A stretch of 64,000 nucleotides of DNA, taken from assembly GCA_021846515.1 (NCBI GenBank), contig JAJZWU010000004.1:1-64000 (forward strand), read 5' to 3'. The notes below the pieces were generated by a model. That model saw nothing but the letters and a program-made list of their open reading frames with translations. It searched no databases and was not told where the DNA came from. The position numbers and the translations under genes are program-made. This document shows positions 28,515 through 37,644 of the stretch, piece after piece (the stretch's first letter is position 1; every line of letters begins with the position of its first letter). The stretch is from Actinomycetes bacterium (GTDB lineage Bacteria; Actinomycetota; Acidimicrobiia; Acidimicrobiales; JAMCPL01).

Positions 28515-29888
28515 ATGGAAAGCATGAACAATTACTCAGAATCACATATATACGATGTACTGATAGTGGGTGCGGGTCCTTCGGGGGCATCTGCCGCTTA
28601 CTGGCTGGCTGAAGCAGGTTATGACGTTGCAGTAGTCGAACGCAAACATTTTCCCCGTGAAAAGACTTGCGGTGACGGACTCACCCCAAGGGCGGTAAGA
28701 CAACTGGAGGATATGGGTCTTGGCGATGCCCTGACGGGAGCGCATAAATACTACGGCCTACGCACCTGTGGTTACGGCAGAGAGCTCGAGCTACGCTGGC
28801 CGGAACATCCCTCATTTCCCCCCTATGGTTATGTTATAACCCGGCATGATCTGGACATGCTTGTAGCAGAAAGGGCTGTAAAGGCTGGAGCGCATCTATT
28901 TCAAGAGACCGAAGCTGTAGAACCCATCATCGACACTTCAAGCTCACCCGAGAGACAACCTTCATCCGGATCAGATATACATCCACAAGGTGCACAAGAT
29001 CGCTTATCCAAACTGCTCGGCATCAGGGCAAAGTGCGCAAAGACTGGACAGACGATGGATTTTAGAGCTCGTTATATCATACTTTCAGAGGGGACTGCTT
29101 CACGCATCTCCAGATCCATAGGTGCCAAGAGGGATAAACGACTTCCACTTGGAATGGCTTTACGCGGCTATTACCGATCTCCCAGACATGACGACCCATT
29201 TATCGAATCTCATCTTGACGTGAGAGATGAGAACGGAGACATCCTTCCGGGCTATGCATGGATATTCCCACTGGGCGATGGCCGAGTGAACGTCGGAGTA
29301 GGCCTGATAACGACTTCGGGAAGGTGGAAGGGGGTAAATACCTCCAAGATGATGGATACTTTTATAGCCAATGCGCCGGCATCATGGGGACTTCATCCTG
29401 AGGCTTCATGTGGCCCAGCTACCGGTGGAAGGCTACCTATGGGACTCTCTACTTCACCGGTATGTGGTCCCAATGTAATCCTTACCGGCGATGCGGCTGG
29501 CTCTATAAATCCGTTCAACGGTGAAGGTATATCGTATGGGTATGAAACCGGCAGAATAGCTGCCGCCTGTATGGGCAGAGCTCTATGTGGCGGCGGCTCA
29601 GATGCCGTCTACGACTATGGGACCCGTATCCAGGCTGCATATGGCAATTACTATAAAATAGGCCGTACTTTTGTAAAGATGATCAGCCATCCTGAAGTCA
29701 TGCACAGATGCGTGCAACTTGGAATGCACTCCAAGCCCTTCATGGAGTGGCTGTTGAGCATCATGGCAAACCTGTTGCTACCTGACAGCAATGCCCCGGC
29801 AGAATCAATGTATAAAATACTTAATGCCGTGGCACGTGTTGCCCCCGACCCGGAGTATCTATCAATTTCAATACCTTTTACCAAATAA
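28515..29888 (+). CDS. Geranylgeranyl-reductase-family FAD protein (menaquinone reductase-like)
   Basis: A 457-residue flavoprotein. The N-terminal FAD site is VGAGPSGASAAYWLA (residues 17-31) with ERKHFPREKTCGDGLTPRA, the family signature; VILTGDAAGSINPFNGEGI is the second FAD motif. A Ser/Pro/Gln-rich insert lies near residues 140-165. Actinobacterial relatives such as MenJ reduce one isoprene of menaquinone, and divergence from nuo suits a quinone-modifying role; archaeal-type lipid reduction is the alternative. The ATG at 28524 is another possible start. Confidence 0.8.
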   Translation: MESMNNYSESHIYDVLIVGAGPSGASAAYWLAEAGYDVAVVERKHFPREKTCGDGLTPRAVRQLEDMGLGDALTGAHKYYGLRTCGYGRELELRWPEHPSFPPYGYVITRHDLDMLVAERAVKAGAHLFQETEAVEPIIDTSSSPERQPSSGSDIHPQGAQDRLSKLLGIRAKCAKTGQTMDFRARYIILSEGTASRISRSIGAKRDKRLPLGMALRGYYRSPRHDDPFIESHLDVRDENGDILPGYAWIFPLGDGRVNVGVGLITTSGRWKGVNTSKMMDTFIANAPASWGLHPEASCGPATGGRLPMGLSTSPVCGPNVILTGDAAGSINPFNGEGISYGYETGRIAAACMGRALCGGGSDAVYDYGTRIQAAYGNYYKIGRTFVKMISHPEVMHRCVQLGMHSKPFMEWLLSIMANLLLPDSNAPAESMYKILNAVARVAPDPEYLSISIPFTK

Positions 29889-29970
29889 CCAATGCACAAT
29901 CAATCCTATGATGCGCAGTGGGATTTTCATGATTCTGTTGCAACTCAAGCGGGTCATTACCAGGATCGTG

Positions 29971-30762
29971 CTACATGTGTATATGGTACCTACAGATATT
30001 ATGTACCTCTTCCGCCTGCTCTATAACGGTGCGTACGACACCTTCTGTAAGCTCAGGGATGTCTGCCACGTAGGAAACGTTGATAGGTTGACCATCTACC
30101 AGCCTCTTTATGGGGTCAAATATGTTGTCAAGTGCCAACATGTCGAACTCGGCTCGTAGGTCATCTGGAAGCCTTTCCGCCAGGTTGATCAGATTATGTG
30201 TCTTTGTGGGATTGATGCCCACCCGGATGAGAAGTGCCTTTAGTGATTTTTCAGCACAGCGTTGCGCGTGAAAGATGGTGTTGTTGTAATCTGGCTCACG
30301 AAATAACAGTTTTGCGCCTTTAAGGTCGTTTTCAGCCAAGGTGAGATAGGTATTCAGGTCCTGCTCTTTCCGCCGTTCAATGTCTTCCAATGCTGCTCCT
30401 TTCACAACCACTTCCAATGGTAAAAGTCCGGGGCGTGTATATACCACCCTACCCTCATGTGCCGGATCGTAGCAGAATGAGCCCGGTATGTTTGCAGATG
30501 CAGCATATACCTTCTCTGTTGCCTGCCACACTTCGGCATGGGGCATATTGTCTGGATACAGGTTGCACAGTGGGCGTATCTTTGAATCGTCGCCGTCCAT
30601 GACACAAAATAGGTCCACATCGGAATCTTCTGTCCATGTTCCGCGTGCCACCGAGCCGAAAAGCACTATGTAGCGAGGATTGTACTTTTCTATAATCTCA
30701 TCTACATACCTGTCAACCGACGAAAGATGGTCATAGGTAGTTTGCTCGGTTAAGATGCCCAT
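29971..30762 (-). CDS. Nucleotidyltransferase-HEPN fusion protein
   Basis: A 263-residue protein joining two domains usually encoded as separate partners. The first 110 residues are a minimal nucleotidyltransferase with GSVARGTW and D48-x-D50. From about residue 130 there is a HEPN helical domain, with the Ala-Glu-Lys-Ser-Leu-Lys-Ala helix and PTKTHNL near 190. HEPN/MNT pairs are commonly toxin-antitoxin systems in which the transferase AMPylates the HEPN RNase. A fused form may be self-controlled or act on another target. It stands alone with no partner gene beside it. Confidence 0.75.
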   Translation of the reverse strand: MGILTEQTTYDHLSSVDRYVDEIIEKYNPRYIVLFGSVARGTWTEDSDVDLFCVMDGDDSKIRPLCNLYPDNMPHAEVWQATEKVYAASANIPGSFCYDPAHEGRVVYTRPGLLPLEVVVKGAALEDIERRKEQDLNTYLTLAENDLKGAKLLFREPDYNNTIFHAQRCAEKSLKALLIRVGINPTKTHNLINLAERLPDDLRAEFDMLALDNIFDPIKRLVDGQPINVSYVADIPELTEGVVRTVIEQAEEVHNICRYHIHM

Positions 30763-31193
30763 TGTTTATTGACCTTCACATATTCTACACCATGCTTATT
30801 CAGCACCTCGACAATGGCATTTATTTGCAATTCTGGACGGGGTTCACGGGGTTCATTTTTTAACGACACGATTCCCCAGCCTCTCTGCTCTCACCCATAG
30901 CCGCCCAGCCGTTCTTTTCCTGCATACTTACTTATATTATACATCGGTAGCGTGCCGCTATCCTCGATAGGCGCAGTTGCTTCCTTCTGGGTCGTAGGTA
31001 CTCAAGATCTCCTACGACCTGCCTTGTGGAAGTCGTTTCGTGACATCTGCCCACGGCTAAAGCTACCCTTGCGCTCGCGGTTTGGTCATATAGAAGCAAC
31101 TTCCACCAAGGAATGGGCACAAGATCTCTGTCCATGGGCTGATCGAGCTGTCTGGTTGGTTGTAAACCTGTAAAATATAGTAATGGTGTTAAG
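30763..31193. repeat. Gene-free stretch with inverted repeats, possible element remnant
   Basis: No convincing gene. Short inverted repeats stand out: GTCGTAGG (30991-30998) with CCTACGAC (31011-31018), and AGTTGCTTC (30975-30983) with GAAGCAACT (31093-31101). Around 31026-31055 a segment on the minus strand (GTGGGCAGATGTCACGAAAC) resembles, with gaps, the GTGGACGAGATGGCGAAGC part of the miniature element at 1183 and 41948. The hemA promoter must lie at the right end. Confidence 0.35.
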
Positions 31194-32528
31194 GTGCCTG
31201 TTGTAGTATTCGGAATAAACCACGAAAATACTCCTCTCGATCTGGTGGAGAGGGTAGCACTTTCCGCGCAGGGAGTAGATGAACTGGCAATATCGGTCAA
31301 AAAGAATGATGATGTATACGAATGCATAGTACTTTCGACCTGCCTAAGAACAGAGATATATGCTATTACAAGTCAGTTCCACGATACAATAGATGCCTTC
31401 GCTGAAATCATGACCAACGCCACAGGAATAGAGAGGAAACTGCTCGATCAGTACCTGGAGGTACGTTTTGACAATAATGCGCTCCAGTACCTCTTTGAAG
31501 TGGCTGCTGGGCTGAGGTCTGCAATTCCCGGAGAGACAGAGGTTCTCGGCCAGGTAAGAAGGGCAATGAACAGCGCCATAAATGCTGGAACCGCCGGACC
31601 TATTTTGCGCTCCCTATTCCAGCACGCTATTGGCGTAGGGAGGGAGGTACGCCTATCTACCGCCATTGCGGAGGGTACCATGTCGTTTGCTCATATAGCA
31701 GCCAATCTCATAGCAGACAACTTGCACGGCAATCTCAGCAAAAGCAAAATTGTCATCGTGGGTGCCGGCGAGATGGGATATGGAGTTGCCAGAGCTCTAG
31801 TAGAAAAACATGGCCCATTGAATGGGTTGACTATTTTGAGTAGAACACCCCAGAAAGCCAGAGCACTGGCTGACACAATAGACTCGATCACCAACCAGGA
31901 CAACTTCAAGGTAAATGCAGCCAGTATAGCCAATCTGCCGGAACAGATTACAGATGCCAACGCGATAGTAGTATCTACAACAAGCAACTCAATCATTCTT
32001 AATCGTTCTACCATAGAGATAGCTCTTAATAACTCCCAACGTCCAGACAGCTCTGGCAGGCAACTTGTAATAGTCGATCTCGGTATGCCAAAAAACGTAG
32101 ATCCTCTTGTGGCCGAATTGGATGGTGTATCGTTGTTTGGTATGGAATATATGGTCGGCCGCGCACAAAGCGTGGGAAGGGAGCGTCGCGATGAATACGA
32201 AGCAGCAGCTAAAGTCATAAAAAAAGGTATTGATACATACCGAAAGGACCAAAGAGACAGGGGAGCTGCGCCTGTGGTCTCTGCACTAAGGGAGAAACTG
32301 GAGTCCATACGCATTGGCGAGATAACCAAAGCACGCGTCAGGAATGCTAAGAGCGACCTGAATACAACCCACCAAGAAGAGGATAGGTACTGGGAGGAGG
32401 TAGATCGTATCACACAACGGATTGTTGCGAAATTGCTCCATCAGCCAACTATAGCCCTCAAGGAATCCATGGATACACCGAGAGGGGCACACCTTATAGA
32501 GGCAACAAGAGAGCTGTTCGATCTGTAA
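31194..32528 (+). CDS. hemA: Glutamyl-tRNA reductase
   Basis: A 444-residue enzyme reducing glutamyl-tRNA to glutamate-1-semialdehyde, the first committed step of the C5 tetrapyrrole pathway. Cys50 in STCLRTE is the catalytic thiol, GETEVLGQV is the conserved substrate-domain motif, and VGAGEMGYGVARAL near residue 190 binds NADPH. The start is a GTG at 31194 without a strong Shine-Dalgarno. It is first in a tight plus-strand operon of five genes. Confidence 0.95.
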   Translation: MPVVVFGINHENTPLDLVERVALSAQGVDELAISVKKNDDVYECIVLSTCLRTEIYAITSQFHDTIDAFAEIMTNATGIERKLLDQYLEVRFDNNALQYLFEVAAGLRSAIPGETEVLGQVRRAMNSAINAGTAGPILRSLFQHAIGVGREVRLSTAIAEGTMSFAHIAANLIADNLHGNLSKSKIVIVGAGEMGYGVARALVEKHGPLNGLTILSRTPQKARALADTIDSITNQDNFKVNAASIANLPEQITDANAIVVSTTSNSIILNRSTIEIALNNSQRPDSSGRQLVIVDLGMPKNVDPLVAELDGVSLFGMEYMVGRAQSVGRERRDEYEAAAKVIKKGIDTYRKDQRDRGAAPVVSALREKLESIRIGEITKARVRNAKSDLNTTHQEEDRYWEEVDRITQRIVAKLLHQPTIALKESMDTPRGAHLIEATRELFDL

Positions 32529-32556
32529 TCATGGCACATAGAAGCCGTAGAAGAAA

Positions 32557-33573
32557 ATGCCAGCTGCTATAAAATCCTTAAAAATTGCAACCAGGAAGTC
32601 ACCATTGGCTATTTCTCAGGCCAATGAGGTTGCAGGAGCTTTGGCAGAGCTTGCGGAGCTGGAGGAATTGGATACAATGCCGCCCTGCGAACTATTTCCA
32701 ATATCTACGACCGGCGATTATTTGCAAGATGCCCCGTTAAACAAGATAGGTGGCGAAGGTGTATTTGTGAGGGAAATACAGGCTGCAGTGCTATCAGGCG
32801 AAGCAGATATAGCTGTCCACTCCGCAAAGGATCTTCCATCAATAGAAGTTGATGGATTGACTATAGGTTGCGTGCTTGAAAGAGCTGACTCACGTGATGC
32901 TCTAATCAGCGACGCAGATTCAATATTCGATCTTCCGGCGGGGGCGCTGGTAGCAACCGGATCTGTCAGACGGCGTTCCCAGCTATCATGGATAAGACCG
33001 GACCTGAATTTCTGCGAAATTCGGGGAAATATCCACACCAGGCTAAGCAAGATAAAATCGTCAGCCGATGCAGGAATAATTGCCATGGCCGCAATAGAGC
33101 GTCTGGAGATCGACGAATCTACCATACACCCCATACATACCTCCGTCATGCTGCCTCAGGTCGGCCAGGGAATTATCGCCGTTGAATGCAGGTCAGATGA
33201 CTACAAAACAAGAAATTACCTTTCTCGCATAAACGATAAGACAAGCTACCTGGAACTCTTGGCAGAGAGGGCATTCTTGCGGATGCTTTCGGGCGGATGC
33301 AACCTACCGGCCGGTGCCCTGGCTACAGCTTCAAGCGCCAACCCCATTGCTTCTGTTATTCGAGCTGAACCCACCCAAACAAACGATTCCCTCGGCACCC
33401 GCAGTAGCGCCATCATAGAAATGACGGGTATGATAGCCAGTAGAAATGGGAAAGCGCTCATTAGGCAAAGTTTGATAGGAATGAACCCGGAAGAGTTGGG
33501 AGTTACGTTGGCTCAGGATCTACTCATTCGACAGGGAGGAAACTCGCTTATGGGCTTAAACACGGAGTATTGA
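32557..33573 (+). CDS. hemC: Porphobilinogen deaminase (hydroxymethylbilane synthase)
   Basis: A 338-residue enzyme joining four porphobilinogens. ATRKSPLAISQA, VHSAKDLPS and ATGSVRRRSQL are the substrate-binding motifs, and Cys248 (SGGCNLPAG) holds the dipyrromethane cofactor. A polar insert follows in the C-terminal domain. It sits 28 bases after hemA and overlaps the next gene by four. Confidence 0.96.
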   Translation: MPAAIKSLKIATRKSPLAISQANEVAGALAELAELEELDTMPPCELFPISTTGDYLQDAPLNKIGGEGVFVREIQAAVLSGEADIAVHSAKDLPSIEVDGLTIGCVLERADSRDALISDADSIFDLPAGALVATGSVRRRSQLSWIRPDLNFCEIRGNIHTRLSKIKSSADAGIIAMAAIERLEIDESTIHPIHTSVMLPQVGQGIIAVECRSDDYKTRNYLSRINDKTSYLELLAERAFLRMLSGGCNLPAGALATASSANPIASVIRAEPTQTNDSLGTRSSAIIEMTGMIASRNGKALIRQSLIGMNPEELGVTLAQDLLIRQGGNSLMGLNTEY

Positions 33574-35171
33574 TGACTGTTTATCTGGTAGGTGCAGGCC
33601 CTGGAGATCCAGGTCTTATCACGCGACGAGGATATGATTTGCTGACTCGTGCAGATGTATTGCTTTACGATCGATTGGTGGATAAGAGATTACTTTTAGC
33701 TGCACGAAAGGACGCTATATTGGTATACACGGGCAAACAGCCCGGCCACGCTGACCGCCAGCCGGATCTGAACAGGCAACTAATTGATTACGGAAGCTCT
33801 TACGATATAGTTGTCCGTTTAAAGGGTGGTGACCCATTTGTATTCGGCAGGGGGGGAGAAGAGGTTCAAGCTCTGCAGGAAGCGGGCATTAACGTAGAAG
33901 TCGTTCCCGGAGTAACTTCCGCCATAGGTGTACTTACCTCTGCGGGAATACCGGCAACCTATCGAAACATGGCAAGAAGCATTACGATCGTCACAGGACA
34001 TACCGGTGCTGAACGGTCCAATAAAGAAAATCCACTGAAAAATATCGTAAGTCCATCCGGGATCGCTGAGTATGACGATATAGAAGTCCGTACAAAAAAG
34101 GGGAGGGAAGACGAAATAGACTGGGACTGCCTGGCAAGACTCAAGGGAACGCTGGTCATACTTATGGGAGTAGACAACCGAGCAGAAATAGCATCTCGCC
34201 TTATGGCAGGAGGATTGCCAAGATCGACTCCGGTAGCAGCCGTAGAAAACGGTACTACAATAAACAGGAGAACCGTACATACGACCTTGGGTCACCTTGC
34301 AGATACCGAACTTAAAGCACCTGCCGTAATCGCAATTGGGCAGACGGCCGAGCTGGATCTAACCAATTATACCCAGCTTCCCCTAAGCGGGCTGTCTATA
34401 GTAAATACTAGAAGCCGCAACCAGGCAGAACCGCTCAGCTCTCTGCTGACAGATGCAGGCGCACAGGTAATAGAATTGCCTGCAATCACCTTCCATGCTC
34501 CAGACGACGGTGGTTTGGACCTAAGACGACATGCCGCTTGGCTAAATCGTTACGATTGGATCGTATTCACCTCTTCCAATGCGGTAGATGCATTCTTTGC
34601 ATGCCTGCGGGATGCTCGTGATCTGGGCAATCTAAAGGTAGCCTCCGTAGGGACAACAACAGCAACTACGCTGCGTGAACACAACATCGTAGCTGATATC
34701 ATTCCAGACAGGGAACAGAGTACGGCAGGACTGCTGAATATCATGCCGGCTGCCGGCCCTATATCCGGGCGCAAGGAAACTGGAAGGGTACTCTATCCAA
34801 AAGCAGCCGATGCACCTCCTGCTCTGGCGGAGGGACTGAGGAAAAAGGGATGGTTGGTAGACGAAGTAATCGCATACAAGACCGTTCCCACATCCAAAGA
34901 TACCTCCAGGGAGAGTGGTGTCACACCTGAATTGATAGAAATGGCCAAACAGGCAGATGCTATAACTTTCACCTCGCCTTCTGCGGTACATGGATACCTG
35001 GAGTTGGTAGAGGATGGAAAAGTTCCATCCGTAGTCGCATGTATAGGCAACACAACAGCAAGTGCGGCCAGAAGTTCTGGAATGGCAGTAGACGTAGTAG
35101 CAGAAGAGCAGAGTGCAGAGGGCATAGTAAGGGGACTCATAGATTTCAGAAATAGGCTGACGCGTAAGTGA
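33570..35171 (+). CDS. cobA/hemD: Fused uroporphyrinogen-III C-methyltransferase and uroporphyrinogen-III synthase
   Basis: A 533-residue bifunctional protein. Residues 1-265 are the SAM-dependent methyltransferase (VYLVGAGPGDPGLITRRG, LKGGDPFVFGRGGEE, VVPGVTSAIG) making precorrin-2 for siroheme and cobalamin; residues 275-533 are the uroporphyrinogen-III synthase. The fusion is common in actinobacteria and places the branch point in one protein. About 35 extra charged residues are inserted in the methyltransferase near 150-185, just before LARLKGTLVILMGV. Confidence 0.93.
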   Translation: MMTVYLVGAGPGDPGLITRRGYDLLTRADVLLYDRLVDKRLLLAARKDAILVYTGKQPGHADRQPDLNRQLIDYGSSYDIVVRLKGGDPFVFGRGGEEVQALQEAGINVEVVPGVTSAIGVLTSAGIPATYRNMARSITIVTGHTGAERSNKENPLKNIVSPSGIAEYDDIEVRTKKGREDEIDWDCLARLKGTLVILMGVDNRAEIASRLMAGGLPRSTPVAAVENGTTINRRTVHTTLGHLADTELKAPAVIAIGQTAELDLTNYTQLPLSGLSIVNTRSRNQAEPLSSLLTDAGAQVIELPAITFHAPDDGGLDLRRHAAWLNRYDWIVFTSSNAVDAFFACLRDARDLGNLKVASVGTTTATTLREHNIVADIIPDREQSTAGLLNIMPAAGPISGRKETGRVLYPKAADAPPALAEGLRKKGWLVDEVIAYKTVPTSKDTSRESGVTPELIEMAKQADAITFTSPSAVHGYLELVEDGKVPSVVACIGNTTASAARSSGMAVDVVAEEQSAEGIVRGLIDFRNRLTRK

Positions 35172-35201
35172 ACTGTCTTCCGGGTAAAAAATATTGCAGT
35201 A

Positions 35202-36233
35202 GTGAAAATGGATTCTACCGATAAACCCAGAAACATAGCTGAATTGTTTGGTAATACGGGAGGATTCCCAGAAAGACGCATGCGTAGACTACGCCGTAGC
35301 AGGCCATTTAGAGATCTTCTTTCAGAGACACAGCTAACTGTTAACGATATGATATTTCCTATCTTTGTACGAGAAGACATTGATAGTCCTACGCCAATTG
35401 ATAGCCTGCCTGGCCATGTTCAGCATACTGCACAATCAGCCGTAGAGGAGTGTAAGAAGCTGGTATCGCTGGGTATACCGGGGGTTATACTTTTTGGTAT
35501 TCCCGCTGACAAAGATCCACAGGGTACAGGTGCTTGGGATCCATCTGGAATAATCCAAATAGCTATATCTGAGACGCGTAATGCCATAGGGGAGGATCTG
35601 GTTATAATTTCCGATCTCTGCCTTGACGAATACACCAGCCATGGTCATTGTGGAGTACTTGATGACAAGGGTAGGGTAGACAATGATACAACCCTGGAGC
35701 TTTACCAGAAAATCGCTGTAGCGCAGGCACGGGCGGGCACTGATATGGTAGCTCCAAGCGGAATGATGGATGGGCAGGTATCTGCTATCAGGTCAGCTCT
35801 CGATACATCCGGCTTTCCGGATATCCCCATACTAGCCTATGCGGCAAAATACGCCTCGTCTCTATATGGGCCATTTCGTGATGCAGTAAACGTGCACATA
35901 AGCGGTGACCGCAAGTCGTACCAGGAAGATATCCGTAACGCGCGCGAAGCAATCTTGGAAACGACTCTGGACATAGCTGAGGGGGCCGACATCGTCATGA
36001 TTAAACCAGCTATCTCGTATTTAGACATTATAGCGCAAGTCTCTTCCGTGACCAATGTGCCTATAGCTGCCTATCAAGTAAGTGGAGAGTATTCCATGAT
36101 AAAAGCTGCCGGTGAGCGTGGATGGATAGATGCAGATGCGGTAATGCTGGAGGAACTCACCTCCATAAAAAGAGCCGGCGCTCGTTTCATCATAACTTAT
36201 GCAGCCAGGGAGGTTGGGGAAATGCTATCATGA
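35202..36233 (+). CDS. hemB: Delta-aminolevulinic acid dehydratase (porphobilinogen synthase)
   Basis: A 343-residue enzyme condensing two 5-aminolevulinates. Active-site lysines are Lys216 (YAAKYASS) and Lys268 (VMIKPA). The metal loop reads DLCLDEYTSHGHCG, with Cys140 and Cys150 but Asp where zinc enzymes have the middle Cys, a mixed pattern. GTG 35202 or ATG 35208 may be the start. The stop overlaps the hemL ATG. Confidence 0.95.
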   Translation: MKMDSTDKPRNIAELFGNTGGFPERRMRRLRRSRPFRDLLSETQLTVNDMIFPIFVREDIDSPTPIDSLPGHVQHTAQSAVEECKKLVSLGIPGVILFGIPADKDPQGTGAWDPSGIIQIAISETRNAIGEDLVIISDLCLDEYTSHGHCGVLDDKGRVDNDTTLELYQKIAVAQARAGTDMVAPSGMMDGQVSAIRSALDTSGFPDIPILAYAAKYASSLYGPFRDAVNVHISGDRKSYQEDIRNAREAILETTLDIAEGADIVMIKPAISYLDIIAQVSSVTNVPIAAYQVSGEYSMIKAAGERGWIDADAVMLEELTSIKRAGARFIITYAAREVGEMLS

Positions 36234-37600
36234 CCGGCAACTCCGATAATCAGCTTCCACCCATAAGCGCACTCAAGAATACACTTGCGGATAACACTAC
36301 ATATAAAAATACCAATATAGCGTGGTTTGATAGGGCAAAGCACGTAATCCCTGGAGGCGTGGACTCTCCGGTACGATCTTTCAACTCTGTAGGCGGTACT
36401 CCTGTTACGGTGGCCAAGGGTCAGGGTGCATATCTATTTGACGTGGAAGGCAACAGATACGTAGATCTGATTCAATCATATGGAGCTATAATCATGGGTC
36501 ATGCCGACCCGGATACCTTAGATGCAATCAGGAATGCAATGTCAAGGGGTACTACCTTTGGAGCACCCACTACAGGTGAGGTTCTGTTGGCAGAAGAAAT
36601 ATGTTCAAGAGTGCCGGGATGCAACCTTATACGCTTTGTATCCTCCGGTACTGAGGCGGCAATGAGTGCTGTCCGGCTGGCAAGAGGCTATACCGGCAGG
36701 AGCCGTGTCATTAAGTTTGCGGGGTGCTACCACGGACACTCGGATGGCCTGCTAGCTGCAGGAGGAAGTGGCATTGCAACTATAGGACTACCTGATTCTG
36801 CCGGCGTACCGCCATCAAGCGTAAACGATACGATTATCTGTCCATACAACCAGGTACCACCCCCAGACATCCTGGATGAAAACATAGCGTGTGTAATAGT
36901 AGAACCAATCGCAGCCAACATGGGTGTAGTTCCCCCTGTTCCCGGATTCCTGGAAGGGCTTCGTAAGGCCTGTAACTCTGTAGGTGCATTACTGATCTTT
37001 GATGAAGTTATTACTGGATTTCGTATTGCTTACAGCAATGCAACTGCTCTGTGCGAAGTAACACCGGATCTGTACTGTTTTGGAAAAATAATCGGAGGAG
37101 GACTTCCTCTTGCGGCATTTGGTGGTAGATCTGATATTTTTTCTATGCTTGCCCCGGAAGGCCCCGTATACCAGGCAGGGACGCTGTCAGGGAACCCCCT
37201 GGCTACAGCAGCAGGTCTTAGCGTCTTGCGTCGCCTTAATAGGGATGCTTATTCAAGGCTACAGGCTAAGGTAAAGCAATTCGCCACCGAGTTGCAAAGC
37301 TGCTTCGTAGCCGCCGGAACAAAGGCATGGGTATCGCAATACGGTACACTATGTAGTATATTTTTCGGCGCCGGCAGCGAGGTACATAATTATGAGGAGT
37401 CTCGTATCGCAGCATCAACTGTCACTTCCGATGGTACCGGCATGTACGCAGCCTTCTTCCATCGTATGCTCAAACAAGGGGTTATGCTTGCTCCAGGGCC
37501 ATATGAAGCAATGTTTATAGGCATGGCTCACAGTGACAGCGATTTGGAATATATACTAAATGCCGCCAAAAAAGCTTCCAGCGGTCTTTGTGCAGCTTAA
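36230..37600 (+). CDS. hemL: Glutamate-1-semialdehyde 2,1-aminomutase
   Basis: A 456-residue PLP enzyme producing 5-aminolevulinate. PGGVDSPVRSFNSVGG starts the fold, Lys286 (CFGKIIGGG) binds PLP, and FDEVITGFR is the typical aspartate motif. The frame is open further upstream, but the ATG at 36230 overlaps the hemB stop (ATGA) and matches the family N-terminus. It ends the operon, although it acts second in the pathway. Confidence 0.95.
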   Translation: MTGNSDNQLPPISALKNTLADNTTYKNTNIAWFDRAKHVIPGGVDSPVRSFNSVGGTPVTVAKGQGAYLFDVEGNRYVDLIQSYGAIIMGHADPDTLDAIRNAMSRGTTFGAPTTGEVLLAEEICSRVPGCNLIRFVSSGTEAAMSAVRLARGYTGRSRVIKFAGCYHGHSDGLLAAGGSGIATIGLPDSAGVPPSSVNDTIICPYNQVPPPDILDENIACVIVEPIAANMGVVPPVPGFLEGLRKACNSVGALLIFDEVITGFRIAYSNATALCEVTPDLYCFGKIIGGGLPLAAFGGRSDIFSMLAPEGPVYQAGTLSGNPLATAAGLSVLRRLNRDAYSRLQAKVKQFATELQSCFVAAGTKAWVSQYGTLCSIFFGAGSEVHNYEESRIAASTVTSDGTGMYAAFFHRMLKQGVMLAPGPYEAMFIGMAHSDSDLEYILNAAKKASSGLCAA

Positions 37601-37644
37601 TATTATGTAGACAATGTCCGTAGAGTCAGGAAATGTATTGATTG

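Noticed and set aside
30932..31327. Minus-strand frame of 131 codons before hemA
   Set aside because: No start signals, Arg-rich non-protein composition, and it overlaps the hemA start.
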